Source of the DNA: an uncultured Oscillospiraceae bacterium
GTDB lineage: Bacteria > Bacillota > Clostridia > Oscillospirales > Oscillospiraceae
Reading direction: 5' to 3'
Assembly: GCA_900752285.1 (NCBI GenBank)
Contig: CAADUW010000085.1
Span: 1 to 36,233 of the forward strand
DNA length: 36,233 nt
Positions 25,076 through 32,707 of the stretch are shown here, one piece after another. The notes beneath the pieces are model-generated. The model saw nothing but the letters and a program-made list of their open reading frames with translations, made no database searches and had not been told where the DNA came from. Each line of letters begins with the position of its first letter. Position 1 is the stretch's first letter. Position numbers and translations under genes: made by a program.

Positions 25076-25807
25076 TTACGTAAAGTTCCCCATATCAAAC
25101 GTGTCGCCGTCCTCGGTCAGGGGTGTTTTTCTGCCGTCCCGAATCAGGTAAGCTCTTCCGTAGAGCAGCAGACAGGTATCATCCTGATAGAAGTAACTGC
25201 CGTCCGGGATGGCGAAGAAAATATGTCCCAGGCTGTCCGGGTAAGTGATGTCTTCAAAGAGACGTTTTCCGTCCAGCATATACCGCCGAACCTGCTGGTA
25301 GTGGGGGAGAATGTTTACGGCGGTAAGTCCCATCCCCGGGGCAAACCGGGGGAAATCCGGTGCGGACTCTCCATCCAGCTCGGGCTGGACATACACGGTA
25401 TCCGCCAGATTCATGGAACCGGCGCTGATTCCCATGACGGTGCCGGAATATTTCTCCAAAATCTGCCGCAGTTCGATTTCCCGGAAAAAAGCATTCTGGG
25501 TCGGGACATGTCCACCGGCAAGGACAAGAAAATCGCTGTTTTCCACCAGATCCCGGGCACAGTCCGCGGTTGTCCAGTCCAGAACCTGAAAACTGCTGAA
25601 ATAGATCCCGGCGCCTGCACAGGCCGAAATCAGATCCGCGGCAAACCGGCATGTCAGATCATGCTGTTCCGGGTCGGAGGCAACGAAGAGAAGCCGTCCA
25701 TATTCCTGAAGCGCCGCCCGCAGCCGGTCCACAAAGCCGTTTGCGTTGCTGAGGATGGCGCGATCCGCACCCTCTACAAAGGGACTGCTGGTGATAAAAA
25801 CGGTCAT
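25076..25807 (-). CDS. peptidase E family (S51) protein
   Basis: 243 aa, class-I glutamine-amidotransferase-like fold. Seen: LVLAGGHVPTQN at about 94-105 and nucleophile elbow GISAGSMN with Ser128, the S51 dipeptidase signature; acidic and His residues follow in a region (ILPHYQQVRR) that fits the rest of the triad. Known: family members cleave N-terminal Asp dipeptides or act as cyanophycinases. The size and Asp-dipeptidase-like motifs favour peptidase E. Start ATG 25807 overlaps the pseudouridine synthase stop by 4 bp, so it is the last gene of the hprK operon. Cytosolic, no signal peptide. Confidence 0.85.
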   Translation of the reverse strand: MTVFITSSPFVEGADRAILSNANGFVDRLRAALQEYGRLLFVASDPEQHDLTCRFAADLISACAGAGIYFSSFQVLDWTTADCARDLVENSDFLVLAGGHVPTQNAFFREIELRQILEKYSGTVMGISAGSMNLADTVYVQPELDGESAPDFPRFAPGMGLTAVNILPHYQQVRRYMLDGKRLFEDITYPDSLGHIFFAIPDGSYFYQDDTCLLLYGRAYLIRDGRKTPLTEDGDTFDMGNFT

Positions 25808-26802
25808 GATTTCCCTCCCGTGGGTGATGATACGCCGGTCAGATGGTAGTCAGGAAAATACTGCCCCACAAAGTCCACATCCTTTACCTGAAAAGAGCGC
25901 CCGTTCAGTGGGGCGAGATTTCCGGCATCGGTAGTGAAGGTGAAGGTCAGCCGGTAGGAGTAGAGCGCCTGATAGCTCCGGTCAAAGCGCTTGTCCAGTT
26001 TTCCGTACTTTCCGTCCCCCAGTAGAGGATGCCCGGCGTGGGCAAACTGGGCGCGGATCTGGTGGGTGCGGCCGGTGATCAGGTGGCATTCCACCAGCGT
26101 CAGTCCGTCCTGCACGGCAAGGACCCGGTAGTCCGTCCGGCAGGACTTGCTGCCGGGCTGGGGGGTGTCCGTCACAAAGACCCGGTTCTTTTTTGCGTCT
26201 TTGAAAAGGAATCCGGTCAGGCTTCCTTCCTTTTTGGGAAGAGTTCCTTCTGCAATGGCGAGGTATCGTTTGTCAATCTCCCGATCCTTGATTTTCTGAT
26301 TTAAGATCCGCAGCGCCTCGGCGTTTTTTGCCGCGATGACAATGCCTCCGGTGTTTCGGTCAATCCGATTGCACAGGGCAGGCGTGAAAGCATTTTCCTC
26401 CCGGGGACGCCATTCCCTCTTCTGGTACAGATATGCCTGAATCTGATCAATAAGCGTGCGCCCATATTCGGCACCATCGTGAGGGTGCACGGCCAAACCC
26501 GGGCGTTTGTCTACCAGAAGAAGGTTTTCGTCCTCATAAACGATATTCAGCTTTGGAGCCGCAACGGTCAGATAGGCGTTATCCTCCCGGGGCTTATCGA
26601 AAAATTCGTCATTGATATACAGCGACAGCACATCTCCGGCCTGCAGGCGGGTGTCCCGTTCGGCTCGGGCACCGTTCAGCTTGATACGCTTGATGCGGAT
26701 ATATTTCTGGGCGAGGGACGCCGGCAGCAGCGGGATGGCCTTTGCGAGAAAGCGATCCAGCCGCTGTCCGGCATCGTTCTGTCCAATGGTCAGTTCTTTC
26801 AT
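25804..26802 (-). CDS. RluA-family 23S rRNA pseudouridine synthase
   Basis: 332 aa. Seen: N-terminal S4 RNA-binding domain (about 10-65, RLDRFLAK and IRIKRIKLNG) and a catalytic domain with the family's HRLDR motif in the form CNRIDRNTGG (catalytic Asp148), LITGRTHQIRAQ (about 242-253) and HPLLGDGKYG (about 258-267). Known: RluA/C/D enzymes isomerise uridines in rRNA or tRNA; the S4 domain favours an RluC/RluD-type rRNA enzyme. The His of HRLDR is Asn here, which occurs in some relatives. Start ATG 26802 overlaps the hprK stop (ATGA). Confidence 0.92.
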   Translation of the reverse strand: MKELTIGQNDAGQRLDRFLAKAIPLLPASLAQKYIRIKRIKLNGARAERDTRLQAGDVLSLYINDEFFDKPREDNAYLTVAAPKLNIVYEDENLLLVDKRPGLAVHPHDGAEYGRTLIDQIQAYLYQKREWRPREENAFTPALCNRIDRNTGGIVIAAKNAEALRILNQKIKDREIDKRYLAIAEGTLPKKEGSLTGFLFKDAKKNRVFVTDTPQPGSKSCRTDYRVLAVQDGLTLVECHLITGRTHQIRAQFAHAGHPLLGDGKYGKLDKRFDRSYQALYSYRLTFTFTTDAGNLAPLNGRSFQVKDVDFVGQYFPDYHLTGVSSPTGGKS

Positions 26803-27743
26803 AAGGTTTCCTTTGTCTGCTCAAAGTGGCGGTTGATTTGATCTGTGAATTCCTGCGCAGGATTGTAGCCGAGCTTGCGCTGACGATTGTTCATGGCGGC
26901 GACTTCCAGAATGACCGCAAGATTCCGCCCGGGAGTGATTGGAATGGTGTTCATGGGCACTTTGACACCCAGAATCTCCATATACTGATCCTCCAGTCCC
27001 AGCCGGTCATAGGCTACCTGAGAGTTCCAGGAGACAATGTTCACCACAAGGTCGATCTGGTTCTCCGTGCGGATGGCGCCCATGCCGAAAAGCTTGGCAA
27101 CGTTGATGATCCCGATCCCCCGCAGCTCAATGTAATTCCGGATCAGCTCCGGGGCCGTCCCCGAGAGGGAGGTTTCCGTGATTTTCCGGATCTCTACCGC
27201 ATCGTCGGCAATGAGCCGGTGTCCACGCTTCAGAAGCTCCAGAGCAGCCTCACTTTTGCCGATGCCGCTGTCACCCATCAGCAGCAGACCCTCACCGTAA
27301 ACCTCCATCAGAACGCCGTGCCGCGTGATCCGGGGGGCAAGGGCCGACCGAAGGTAGGTGATGAGGTTGGAGGCAACGGTGCTGGTGGCCCTGAGACTGC
27401 GCAGGACGGAGACGTTGTGCTTCTTTGCCATTTCCAGACACTGGGGGTCCGGCGGCAGATTCCGGGCAAGAATCAGTGCGGGGGGCTTATAGGAGAAAAG
27501 ACGGTCAAAAATAACGGTGCGCTCCGCGGGGGAGAACCGTTCAACAAAGCTGACCTCCACATTGCCCATCAGTTGGAGCCGCATGGGCTCAAAATGGTCA
27601 AAATACCCGGCAAGCTGAAGCCCGGGCCTTGCCACATCCTCCACGGTAACGTGGATTTTTTCGTAATCCGAGGACAAAAAGGCCGATTCCAGATGAAATT
27701 CCTGTATCAGTTCGGTAAGGGGAACACTGTAGGTTTCTGCCAT
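26799..27743 (-). CDS. hprK: HPr kinase/phosphorylase
   Basis: 314-aa regulator of carbon catabolite repression in Firmicutes; it phosphorylates and dephosphorylates Ser46 of HPr. Seen: N-terminal domain (about 1-130), then RHGVLMEVYGEG (about 141-152, with His142), P-loop GDSGIGKS at 157-164, DD at 180-181, and the HPrK signature ELRGIGIINVAKLFG at about 206-220. Start: ATG 27743 with AGGGAGG 6 nt upstream; the longer frame to 27851 would run through the promoter. First gene of an operon with the pseudouridine synthase and S51 peptidase. HPr itself is not in the window. Confidence 0.96.
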   Translation of the reverse strand: MAETYSVPLTELIQEFHLESAFLSSDYEKIHVTVEDVARPGLQLAGYFDHFEPMRLQLMGNVEVSFVERFSPAERTVIFDRLFSYKPPALILARNLPPDPQCLEMAKKHNVSVLRSLRATSTVASNLITYLRSALAPRITRHGVLMEVYGEGLLLMGDSGIGKSEAALELLKRGHRLIADDAVEIRKITETSLSGTAPELIRNYIELRGIGIINVAKLFGMGAIRTENQIDLVVNIVSWNSQVAYDRLGLEDQYMEILGVKVPMNTIPITPGRNLAVILEVAAMNNRQRKLGYNPAQEFTDQINRHFEQTKETL

Positions 27744-27780
27744 CCGGGCACCTCCCTGCGCCAAGCATGTTATGGAATCT

Positions 27781-27808
27781 ATTATAACAATATTCGGCGG
27801 GATATCAA
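27781..27808 (-). promoter_or_regulatory. hprK promoter
   Basis: Minus strand: TTGATA (27808-27803), 16-nt spacer, TATAAT (27786-27781). Confidence 0.8.
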
Positions 27809-27845
27809 CCCAAAAATAAAAAATCAATTTTTTTGAAAAAAGGAC

Positions 27846-27874
27846 TTGCATTTTGACTGTAAATCTGGTATAGT
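27846..27874 (+). promoter_or_regulatory. rpmB promoter
   Basis: TTGCAT 27846-27851, 17-nt spacer, TATAGT 27869-27874. Divergent from the hprK promoter, 38 bp apart. Confidence 0.8.
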
Positions 27875-27931
27875 ATTCAAGCCTTTAAAGGTGTATTTAT
27901 GCAAGTCGGCATCCGATAGGAGGTGCAAGAA

Positions 27932-28120
27932 ATGGCGAAATGTGATTATTGCGGCAAGGGCGTGACTTTCGGTATCAAGGTCTCCCACTCCCACAGACGT
28001 TCCAACCGTACCTGGAATCCCAATGTGAAGCGGGTCAAGGCTATCGTGAACGGAACTCCCTGCCATGTGTACGCATGTACCAGATGCCTCCGTTCCAACA
28101 AGGTTCAGAGAGCCGTCTGA
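27932..28120 (+). CDS. rpmB: 50S ribosomal protein L28, zinc-binding form
   Basis: 62 aa, usual for L28. Seen: CDYC (Cys4, Cys7) and CTRC (Cys49, Cys52), the four ligands of the C+ zinc form, with the L28 core THxHxRxNRTWNPNV-like segment at about 18-32. Start ATG 27932 with AGGAGGTG 6 nt upstream. Single gene with its own promoter and two terminators. The C+ form suggests zinc-dependent L28; no zinc-independent paralogue is in the window. Confidence 0.96.
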   Translation: MAKCDYCGKGVTFGIKVSHSHRRSNRTWNPNVKRVKAIVNGTPCHVYACTRCLRSNKVQRAV

Positions 28121-28134
28121 CATGGCTGATAATT

Positions 28135-28162
28135 ACGCTGTCGGTTTCCGACAGCGTTTTTA
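28135..28162 (+). terminator. rpmB terminator 1
   Basis: Perfect 10-bp stem ACGCTGTCGG (28135-28144), TTT loop, complement to 28157, then TTTTATTTT. Confidence 0.9.
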
Positions 28163-28171
28163 TTTTGTGTA

Positions 28172-28221
28172 AAACCGGACCTGAGTCCTGCCTTCCCGGC
28201 AGAGCGTGGGTCCGGCTTTTT
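28172..28221 (+). terminator. rpmB terminator 2
   Basis: Outer stem AACCGGACC with GGGTCCGG (to 28215) around a looser G/C-rich inner fold, followed by a C and T5 (28217-28221). Confidence 0.65.
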
Positions 28222-28292
28222 GCGTGTCCGGCTCCCATGTTATCGGTGACTTGATTTCCGAATTTTTGCACAGGAAATACATAAAAACATAA

Positions 28293-28325
28293 AGCGTTGA
28301 CATAACGCTATAAAAAGTTTACATA
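28293..28325 (+). promoter_or_regulatory. promoter P1 with dyad over the -35 box
   Basis: TTGACA 28297-28302, 17-nt spacer, TACATA 28320-28325. The 17-bp dyad AGCGTTGACATAACGCT (28293-28309) is centred on the -35 box, a good place for a repressor or activator. Confidence 0.55.
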
Positions 28326-28347
28326 ATAAGCGAAAAATCGGAAAAAC

Positions 28348-28376
28348 TTGCATTTTTTGAGGGAATATGTTATAAT
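28348..28376 (+). promoter_or_regulatory. promoter P2 for the SleB-like gene
   Basis: TTGCAT 28348-28353, 17-nt spacer, TATAAT 28371-28376. Strongest of the promoters in this 424-bp gene-free gap. Confidence 0.75.
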
Positions 28377-28388
28377 ATGCCATGTGAT

Positions 28389-28458
28389 GCCGGGGACCTG
28401 AAAAAATATGCTTTCCCGGCGGGGTTTGACATTTTTTTCGCTTTGCCCGCAGTATAAT
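28389..28458 (+). promoter_or_regulatory. leader hairpin and weak promoter P3
   Basis: Hairpin GCCGGGGA (28389-28396) with TTTCCCGGC (28412-28420), then a T7 run nine bases on: attenuator-like in the P2 leader. A weak third promoter (TTGACA 28426-28431, 21-nt spacer, TATAAT 28453-28458) follows. From 28459 to 28630 is a leader of about 170 nt without an ORF I trust. Confidence 0.4.
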
Positions 28459-28645
28459 GATCCCGAAAAACGTCACAAAAGACAGCGAAGGTACGGACGA
28501 AACGGAATTCCGGAAGCTGCCGCCCTGTTTGTGTGCTTCAGCGCGGACCGCCCTTCCGGCGGCGCACTGTCACTGTTTTTTCCCGCGGCGAAGTTGACCG
28601 CATGGTTAATTTCCGGGATATTCTCATAACAAAGGAGAGATTTCC

Positions 28646-29347
28646 ATGGATCAAGTGCAGAACGAAGAAACACAGGTCATTCCCGAAACCATTTCGGAGG
28701 AGAAACCTGAAGAAAGACCGGAACGGCGCAGGAGACGTCAGTCTGCTCCGAAGTTCCGCTTCCGCGTCCCGGAGTTCCTGACACGAATCGGTGAGGACGT
28801 GCGGTGGTACTATGATATCCGTCTCTGGTCCCCGCTGCTGGTACTGGTGCTGATTCTGGCACTGGTGCTTCCGGCAAACGCCAGAAAGAAGGCGGAGGCG
28901 ACAGCTACCGAGACGGAACCTTCCGTGTCCGATGTGGTGGAGTCCGTTGAGACGGAGCCTTCCACGGAGGAGCCTGTGGATCCGGAGGCGGAGGCCCTTG
29001 CCAGATTGGCAGACAGCGTTGGCATGGGGCGTTCCGAAAATGTCAAGACCATTATCATGTGGGTTGCCATTAACCGTTCCGAGGATCGTGCCAACGGCTA
29101 CGGACAGAGCCTGCTGGACGAGATCGCCCGGCCCAGTCAGTGGCAGAACTACGATGAGAACATCGCCTATACCGCACCTACATACGAGCTGGCAAAAGAG
29201 GTGCTGAACACCGTGAAAACCGGCGGCCTGCGCCCGCTGGACAGTGATATGCTCTGGCTGGTGCTGAACGATGACGGCTCCGTAACGGTCCGCAATCAGT
29301 TCAACCAGAAGACCGGTCAAAAGTGGCGCGAAAAGACTATCAAGTAA
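28646..29347 (+). CDS. membrane-anchored SleB-like cell-wall hydrolase homologue, probably inactive
   Basis: 233 aa. Seen: a Glu/Arg-rich cytoplasmic N-terminus (1-60), one transmembrane segment (61-78), an acidic Thr/Glu linker (80-115) and a C-terminal domain (116-233) resembling the SleB/Hydrolase_2 family: LARLADSVGMG, then TIIMWVAINR at 135-144, then RPSQWQNY where SleB has a QF region. In active SleB relatives an acidic residue sits near position 125; here it is Val. The protein may therefore be a non-catalytic wall-binding or scaffold protein. Start ATG 28646, with AAAGGAGAG about 7 nt upstream. Tandem promoters upstream suggest tight control. Confidence 0.65.
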   Translation: MDQVQNEETQVIPETISEEKPEERPERRRRRQSAPKFRFRVPEFLTRIGEDVRWYYDIRLWSPLLVLVLILALVLPANARKKAEATATETEPSVSDVVESVETEPSTEEPVDPEAEALARLADSVGMGRSENVKTIIMWVAINRSEDRANGYGQSLLDEIARPSQWQNYDENIAYTAPTYELAKEVLNTVKTGGLRPLDSDMLWLVLNDDGSVTVRNQFNQKTGQKWREKTIK

Positions 29348-29352
29348 AGCAG

Positions 29353-29382
29353 ATCCCACTTCCGTATGGAGGTGGGATTTTT
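29353..29382 (+). terminator. terminator of the SleB-like gene
   Basis: 11-bp stem with one wobble (29353-29363 with 29368-29378) and T5 (29378-29382), six bases after the stop. Confidence 0.85.
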
Positions 29383-29401
29383 GCGGATGGGAGGCAGTGC
29401 A

Positions 29402-29430
29402 TTGACGAATTTCGGGGGACGGTATATAAT
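29402..29430 (+). promoter_or_regulatory. promoter of the IspD-like gene
   Basis: TTGACG 29402-29407, 17-nt spacer, TATAAT 29425-29430; about 50 nt before the start codon. Confidence 0.8.
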
Positions 29431-29480
29431 AAGACGGTCTGGAAGTTCCAAAGAATGGAACTGTGAGAAAGGGAAAAAGC

Positions 29481-30494
29481 ATGAACATTGTTTTGATTAT
29501 GTCCGGCGGTGTAGGCAGACGGTTTGGCGCGGTGATCCCCAAGCAGTATAATCTGATTGGCGGCCAGCCGGTGATCGACTACGTGGTGGATGCGGTGAAG
29601 CTTTCCCGCAAAACGGACGGTGTTGTGGTGGTCATTGACGAGCAGTGGATCGAATATTCGGGGAAACTGAAAAATTCCGGTTTTGGCTTTGCGCCCAATG
29701 GGGATACCCGGGTGCGGTCCATGAAAAACGGGCTGGATTATATCCGTGCACATTACGACTGTGATAAGGTCGTTGTGGTGGATGCGGTCAGGCCGTTCCT
29801 GTATGCCGATCTGATTGATGACTATTTTGACAAGCTGGACGAATACGACGCGGTTATTACTGCGGAGAAAATCACGGGCGGTTTTACGGATATCCATGAC
29901 AGCCTGCTGGACCGGGAGAAGTTCATCATTACCAACTCTCCGGAAGGGTTCCGCTTTGACCTGCTGTATGATCACTTTGACGTGGATTTTCCCTATCAGG
30001 AGACAGCCGGCATGCTCCCTGCGGGAAGCAGACGGTATTACAATTACCAGTTCCGGAATAATTTAAAAATCACATATGACTTTGACCTCAAGTATGCGGA
30101 ACTGATGCTCGCCTCGCTGGGGCACCTGAATCAGAGAAGCAATGTGGCCTTTTTTGAGAAGAGCATTCTTTTAACGGACGGAATACGGGAAAATCTTCTG
30201 CCCCGTTATGGAGAGCAGACGATTCGGTGGCTGGATGAGATCTATCTGCGTATCCCGGAACTGATCAGCCGGTGGGGAATCCTTTCCTTCCGCCCGGTGG
30301 AACAGCCCGTTGACGGGTTGGAGCTGGAGGCAAATTCCGAAAAATATGGGAAAGTGCACCTGAAATTCTTCCCGGAGTTCGGGGGCGCATATCCGGAAGC
30401 GGTAAAGGCTATGGAGGCAGGAGAGAAAGAGAAAACAGGTTTCCTTGCCCGGGATGATGCTATGCGGGTCATCCTGTTTGCAGTGCCAGCCTGA
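29481..30494 (+). CDS. IspD/TarI-like cytidylyltransferase with truncated kinase-like C-terminus
   Basis: 337 aa. Residues 1-225 form an IspD/TarI-type nucleotidyltransferase: GGVGRRFG (9-16), PKQY (20-23, Lys21), DAVRPFL (101-107), SPEGFRFDLL (153-162) and NLKITYDFDLKYAEL (194-208). It would attach CMP to an alcohol phosphate, such as methylerythritol or ribitol phosphate. Residues about 235-337 resemble the N-lobe of an aminoglycoside/choline-type kinase: ANSEKYGKVHLKF, then FLARDDAMRVILFAVPA, which should be followed by a full C-lobe but stops. After the stop the same frame reads on for GGADSIDKSF before the acylphosphatase gene starts. A truncated fusion is likely. Start ATG 29481 has AAAGGGA 7 nt upstream. 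Confidence 0.75.
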   Translation: MNIVLIMSGGVGRRFGAVIPKQYNLIGGQPVIDYVVDAVKLSRKTDGVVVVIDEQWIEYSGKLKNSGFGFAPNGDTRVRSMKNGLDYIRAHYDCDKVVVVDAVRPFLYADLIDDYFDKLDEYDAVITAEKITGGFTDIHDSLLDREKFIITNSPEGFRFDLLYDHFDVDFPYQETAGMLPAGSRRYYNYQFRNNLKITYDFDLKYAELMLASLGHLNQRSNVAFFEKSILLTDGIRENLLPRYGEQTIRWLDEIYLRIPELISRWGILSFRPVEQPVDGLELEANSEKYGKVHLKFFPEFGGAYPEAVKAMEAGEKEKTGFLARDDAMRVILFAVPA

Positions 30495-30525
30495 GGGGGC
30501 GCCGATTCGATCGACAAGAGCTTCC

Positions 30526-30855
30526 TTAGAAATAGGCGTCCAGAATCCCGAAGGAGCGCTCCCACGGGTTTGTGGGAATCTCCTTGACGCGAAGATCCGT
30601 AATTTCTATGTAGTCACTGCGGGAAATGGTGGGCAGAAGCTGATCAATCTGTTCCGGAAGCCCCTGTGCCTCCATGGTGACGCTGCCGTCCGGTTCGTTT
30701 CGTACCCAACCTGTGAGCCCCAGTGCCCGGGCGGCGTAGCTTGCCCGGTAGCGAAAGCCCACGCCCTGCACATGTCCGCGGACGGAAAAATGCCGCCGCA
30801 CGGTTCCGTCCGGGAGAATGGGCGGCTCCCGTTTCATTTTCAGAAAATCAAACAT
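30526..30855 (-). CDS. acylphosphatase
   Basis: 109 aa, cytosolic. Hydrolyses acyl phosphates such as carbamoyl- and acetyl-phosphate. Seen: signature RGHVQGVGFRYR at 26-37 with catalytic Arg35, and GWVRNEPDGSV at 49-59 with Asn53. Start: ATG 30855 with AAAGGA 9 nt upstream; the longer frame would reach through the promoter. It ends 31 bp from the convergent IspD-like stop, with no terminator visible between. Confidence 0.93.
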   Translation of the reverse strand: MFDFLKMKREPPILPDGTVRRHFSVRGHVQGVGFRYRASYAARALGLTGWVRNEPDGSVTMEAQGLPEQIDQLLPTISRSDYIEITDLRVKEIPTNPWERSFGILDAYF

Positions 30856-30895
30856 AAACAAATCCTTTCCTGACTGGCAAAATGCTTCTGCCTGC

Positions 30896-30924
30896 AATAT
30901 ATACCGGATTCCGGTGCCCGTCAA
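30896..30924 (-). promoter_or_regulatory. acylphosphatase promoter
   Basis: Minus strand: TTGACG (30924-30919), 17-nt spacer, TATATT (30901-30896). Confidence 0.7.
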
Positions 30925-30953
30925 GAAAAAACAAAAGTTTTTGCGGGTTTCAG

Positions 30954-30982
30954 TTGTGTTCCCCATGTTTCTGTGCTATAAT
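30954..30982 (+). promoter_or_regulatory. promoter of the DivIVA-domain gene
   Basis: TTGTGT 30954-30959, 17-nt spacer ending TGC (extended -10), TATAAT 30977-30982. Divergent from the acylphosphatase promoter. Confidence 0.75.
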
Positions 30983-31027
30983 GCAGAAAAAGCCTTTCCC
31001 CGGCAGGGTCGGCAAGGAGGAAATACC

Positions 31028-31615
31028 ATGGCAGTACCCCAGAGTTTTCGTTCCGCGTTCAACGGGTTCAACCGGGAGGATGTGGTGCATTATCTGGAAT
31101 ACCTGAATAAAAAGCACGCAGCGCAGGTGGAGCAGCTTCACACGGAGAATGACCTGCTGCAAAAAAAGCTGGATGCCCGGCCGGAGACGGACTCGGAACA
31201 GACCCGGGAGCTGAATGGCCGGATCGAGGCGCTGACGGAGGAACTGAACCGGAGCAGGGAAGAGTGCCAGACCCTTACGGATAAGATTTCCGAACTGGAA
31301 GCGGAGATCCGGCAGACCAAGCAGGAGCAGGCAGCGACCCGCCATCAGGCGGATCAGGAGCTGGAGGCCTACCGCCGGGCAGAGCGTACCGAGCGGATGG
31401 CACGGGAGCGGGCGGAACAGGTGTACCGGCAGACCAACGGCGTGCTTGCCGATGCTACCGTAAAGGTGGATGAGGCCGCAGTGCAGATTTCCTCCATTTC
31501 CGAGCATGTCATGTCTCAGTTGGATCTGCTGCGGGAAGCAGTGGGGAGCAGCAAGCAGGCCCTTGCCGATGCCGCCTCCGGGCTGTACAGTCTGAAGCCC
31601 CGGGACGAAGAATGA
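31028..31615 (+). CDS. DivIVA domain-containing coiled-coil protein
   Basis: 195 aa. Seen: N-terminal PQSFRSAFNGFNREDVVHYLE (about 4-24), the DivIVA-type membrane-curvature pattern, then heptad-rich coiled coil from about 30 to 135 (QLHTENDLLQKKL and EELNRSREECQTL), then a helical tail with many Ala/Gln. Known: DivIVA homologues mark cell poles or division sites and recruit partners. Start ATG 31028 with AAGGAGG 7 nt upstream. Single gene with its own promoter and terminator. Which pole or septum system it serves is not stated by the context. Confidence 0.8.
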   Translation: MAVPQSFRSAFNGFNREDVVHYLEYLNKKHAAQVEQLHTENDLLQKKLDARPETDSEQTRELNGRIEALTEELNRSREECQTLTDKISELEAEIRQTKQEQAATRHQADQELEAYRRAERTERMARERAEQVYRQTNGVLADATVKVDEAAVQISSISEHVMSQLDLLREAVGSSKQALADAASGLYSLKPRDEE

Positions 31616-31677
31616 GGAAACTCCAAATCGTGCGTCCGGCGGCATTTGCCGATGAAAGTGAAATGGATATGAAAAGT

Positions 31678-31711
31678 CACCGCTGCCCTCGCTGGCGGCG
31701 GTGCTGTTTTT
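31678..31711 (+). terminator. terminator after the DivIVA-domain gene
   Basis: 10-bp stem CACCGCTGCC (31678-31687) with GGCGGCGGTG (31694-31703), one wobble, then CTGTTTTT. It lies only 16 nt before the FliB-like start, so that gene may depend on read-through or an unseen promoter. Confidence 0.7.
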
Positions 31712-31726
31712 GGAGAGAGAAAGCCA

Positions 31727-32707
31727 ATGGTGATTCGAAAGCCCGTTTATTATGATGATTTCCGGTGCGCGGCAGGGGCGTGCCCGGACAGCTGCTGCCA
31801 TGAGTGGGAAATTCAGGTGGACGCTGCCGCCGCAGAGCGCTATCGGATGCTGTCAGGCACGCTGGGAGACGCTCTGCACGAAGCACTCCGGGAGGAGAAC
31901 GGGGAGACCCTTATGACGCTCCGGAACGGCAGGTGCCCCATGTGGCGCCCAGACGGGCTTTGCCGCATTCAGGCAGAGTTGGGGGAGCAGGCGCTGTGTC
32001 AGGTGTGCCGGGACTTTCCCAGACTGTGCCACGATTATGGAGATTTTCAGGAGAAAATGCTGGAGCTCAGCTGCCCGGAGGCGGCAAGGTGGATTTTGGG
32101 CGAAGCGTGCCTCTGGGTGGAAGAAGCCACGCCCGAAGCGGGGGAGGGCGATTATGACCCGGCGGATATGAAGCTGCTGCTGGAAAGCCGGGAGCGCGCC
32201 CGGGCAATCCTTGCCGGGGAAAAGACATCGGGGCGGAAGCTTGCCGGACTCCTGCTGCTGGGAATCGAGACCCAGCAGATTCTGGACGGCGAGGCGGGTC
32301 CCGAAGCGCCGGGGAATGCGGAGGCCATGTCCGTACCGGCGTCCGTACAGGAAGCCGTTCCCTTCTATGAAAAGCTGGAAATTCTCACGGAACGGTGGCG
32401 CAAGCGGCTTGCGCTTGCCGAAGACCGCCCCCTTCCGCGTCAGGCAGTGCCCATGGCACGGTATCTGGTGGATCGGTACTGGCTGCAGGCAGTATCCGAT
32501 CTGGATTTGTACGGAAGAGTGAAATTCATGCTTCTGTCAGTCCTGCTGACGGCAAGCCTGCCGGGAAGCTTTCCGGAGAATGCCCAGTTGTGGTCAAAAG
32601 AGATCGAAAACGATCCGGACAACGTGGATGCCATTCTGGACGGTGCCTATCAGGAACCGGCATTCGCGGACGGAAAGCTGCTGGGAATGCTCCTGCAATT
32701 CGAATGA
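31727..32707 (+). CDS. FliB-like flagellin lysine-N-methylase family protein
   Basis: 326 aa. Seen: Cys-rich N-terminal half. C14, C19, C23 and C24 in the FRCAAGACPDSCC block, GRCPMWRPDGLC, QALCQVCRDFPRLC and ELSCPEA together give the metal or Fe-S binding pattern of FliB/YkgJ-like proteins. The C-terminal half is helical. Known: FliB methylates flagellin lysines in Salmonella; homologues in Clostridia often lie away from flagellar genes. No flagellar gene is in the window, so another substrate is possible. Start ATG 31727 with GGAGAG 10 nt upstream. Overlaps the foldback element at 32707 only at its last base. Confidence 0.82.
   Translation: MVIRKPVYYDDFRCAAGACPDSCCHEWEIQVDAAAAERYRMLSGTLGDALHEALREENGETLMTLRNGRCPMWRPDGLCRIQAELGEQALCQVCRDFPRLCHDYGDFQEKMLELSCPEAARWILGEACLWVEEATPEAGEGDYDPADMKLLLESRERARAILAGEKTSGRKLAGLLLLGIETQQILDGEAGPEAPGNAEAMSVPASVQEAVPFYEKLEILTERWRKRLALAEDRPLPRQAVPMARYLVDRYWLQAVSDLDLYGRVKFMLLSVLLTASLPGSFPENAQLWSKEIENDPDNVDAILDGAYQEPAFADGKLLGMLLQFE

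Noticed and set aside
28408..28629. 73-aa ORF in the leader of the SleB-like gene
   Set aside because: No ribosome site, no recognisable domain, overlaps promoter P3 and the leader.
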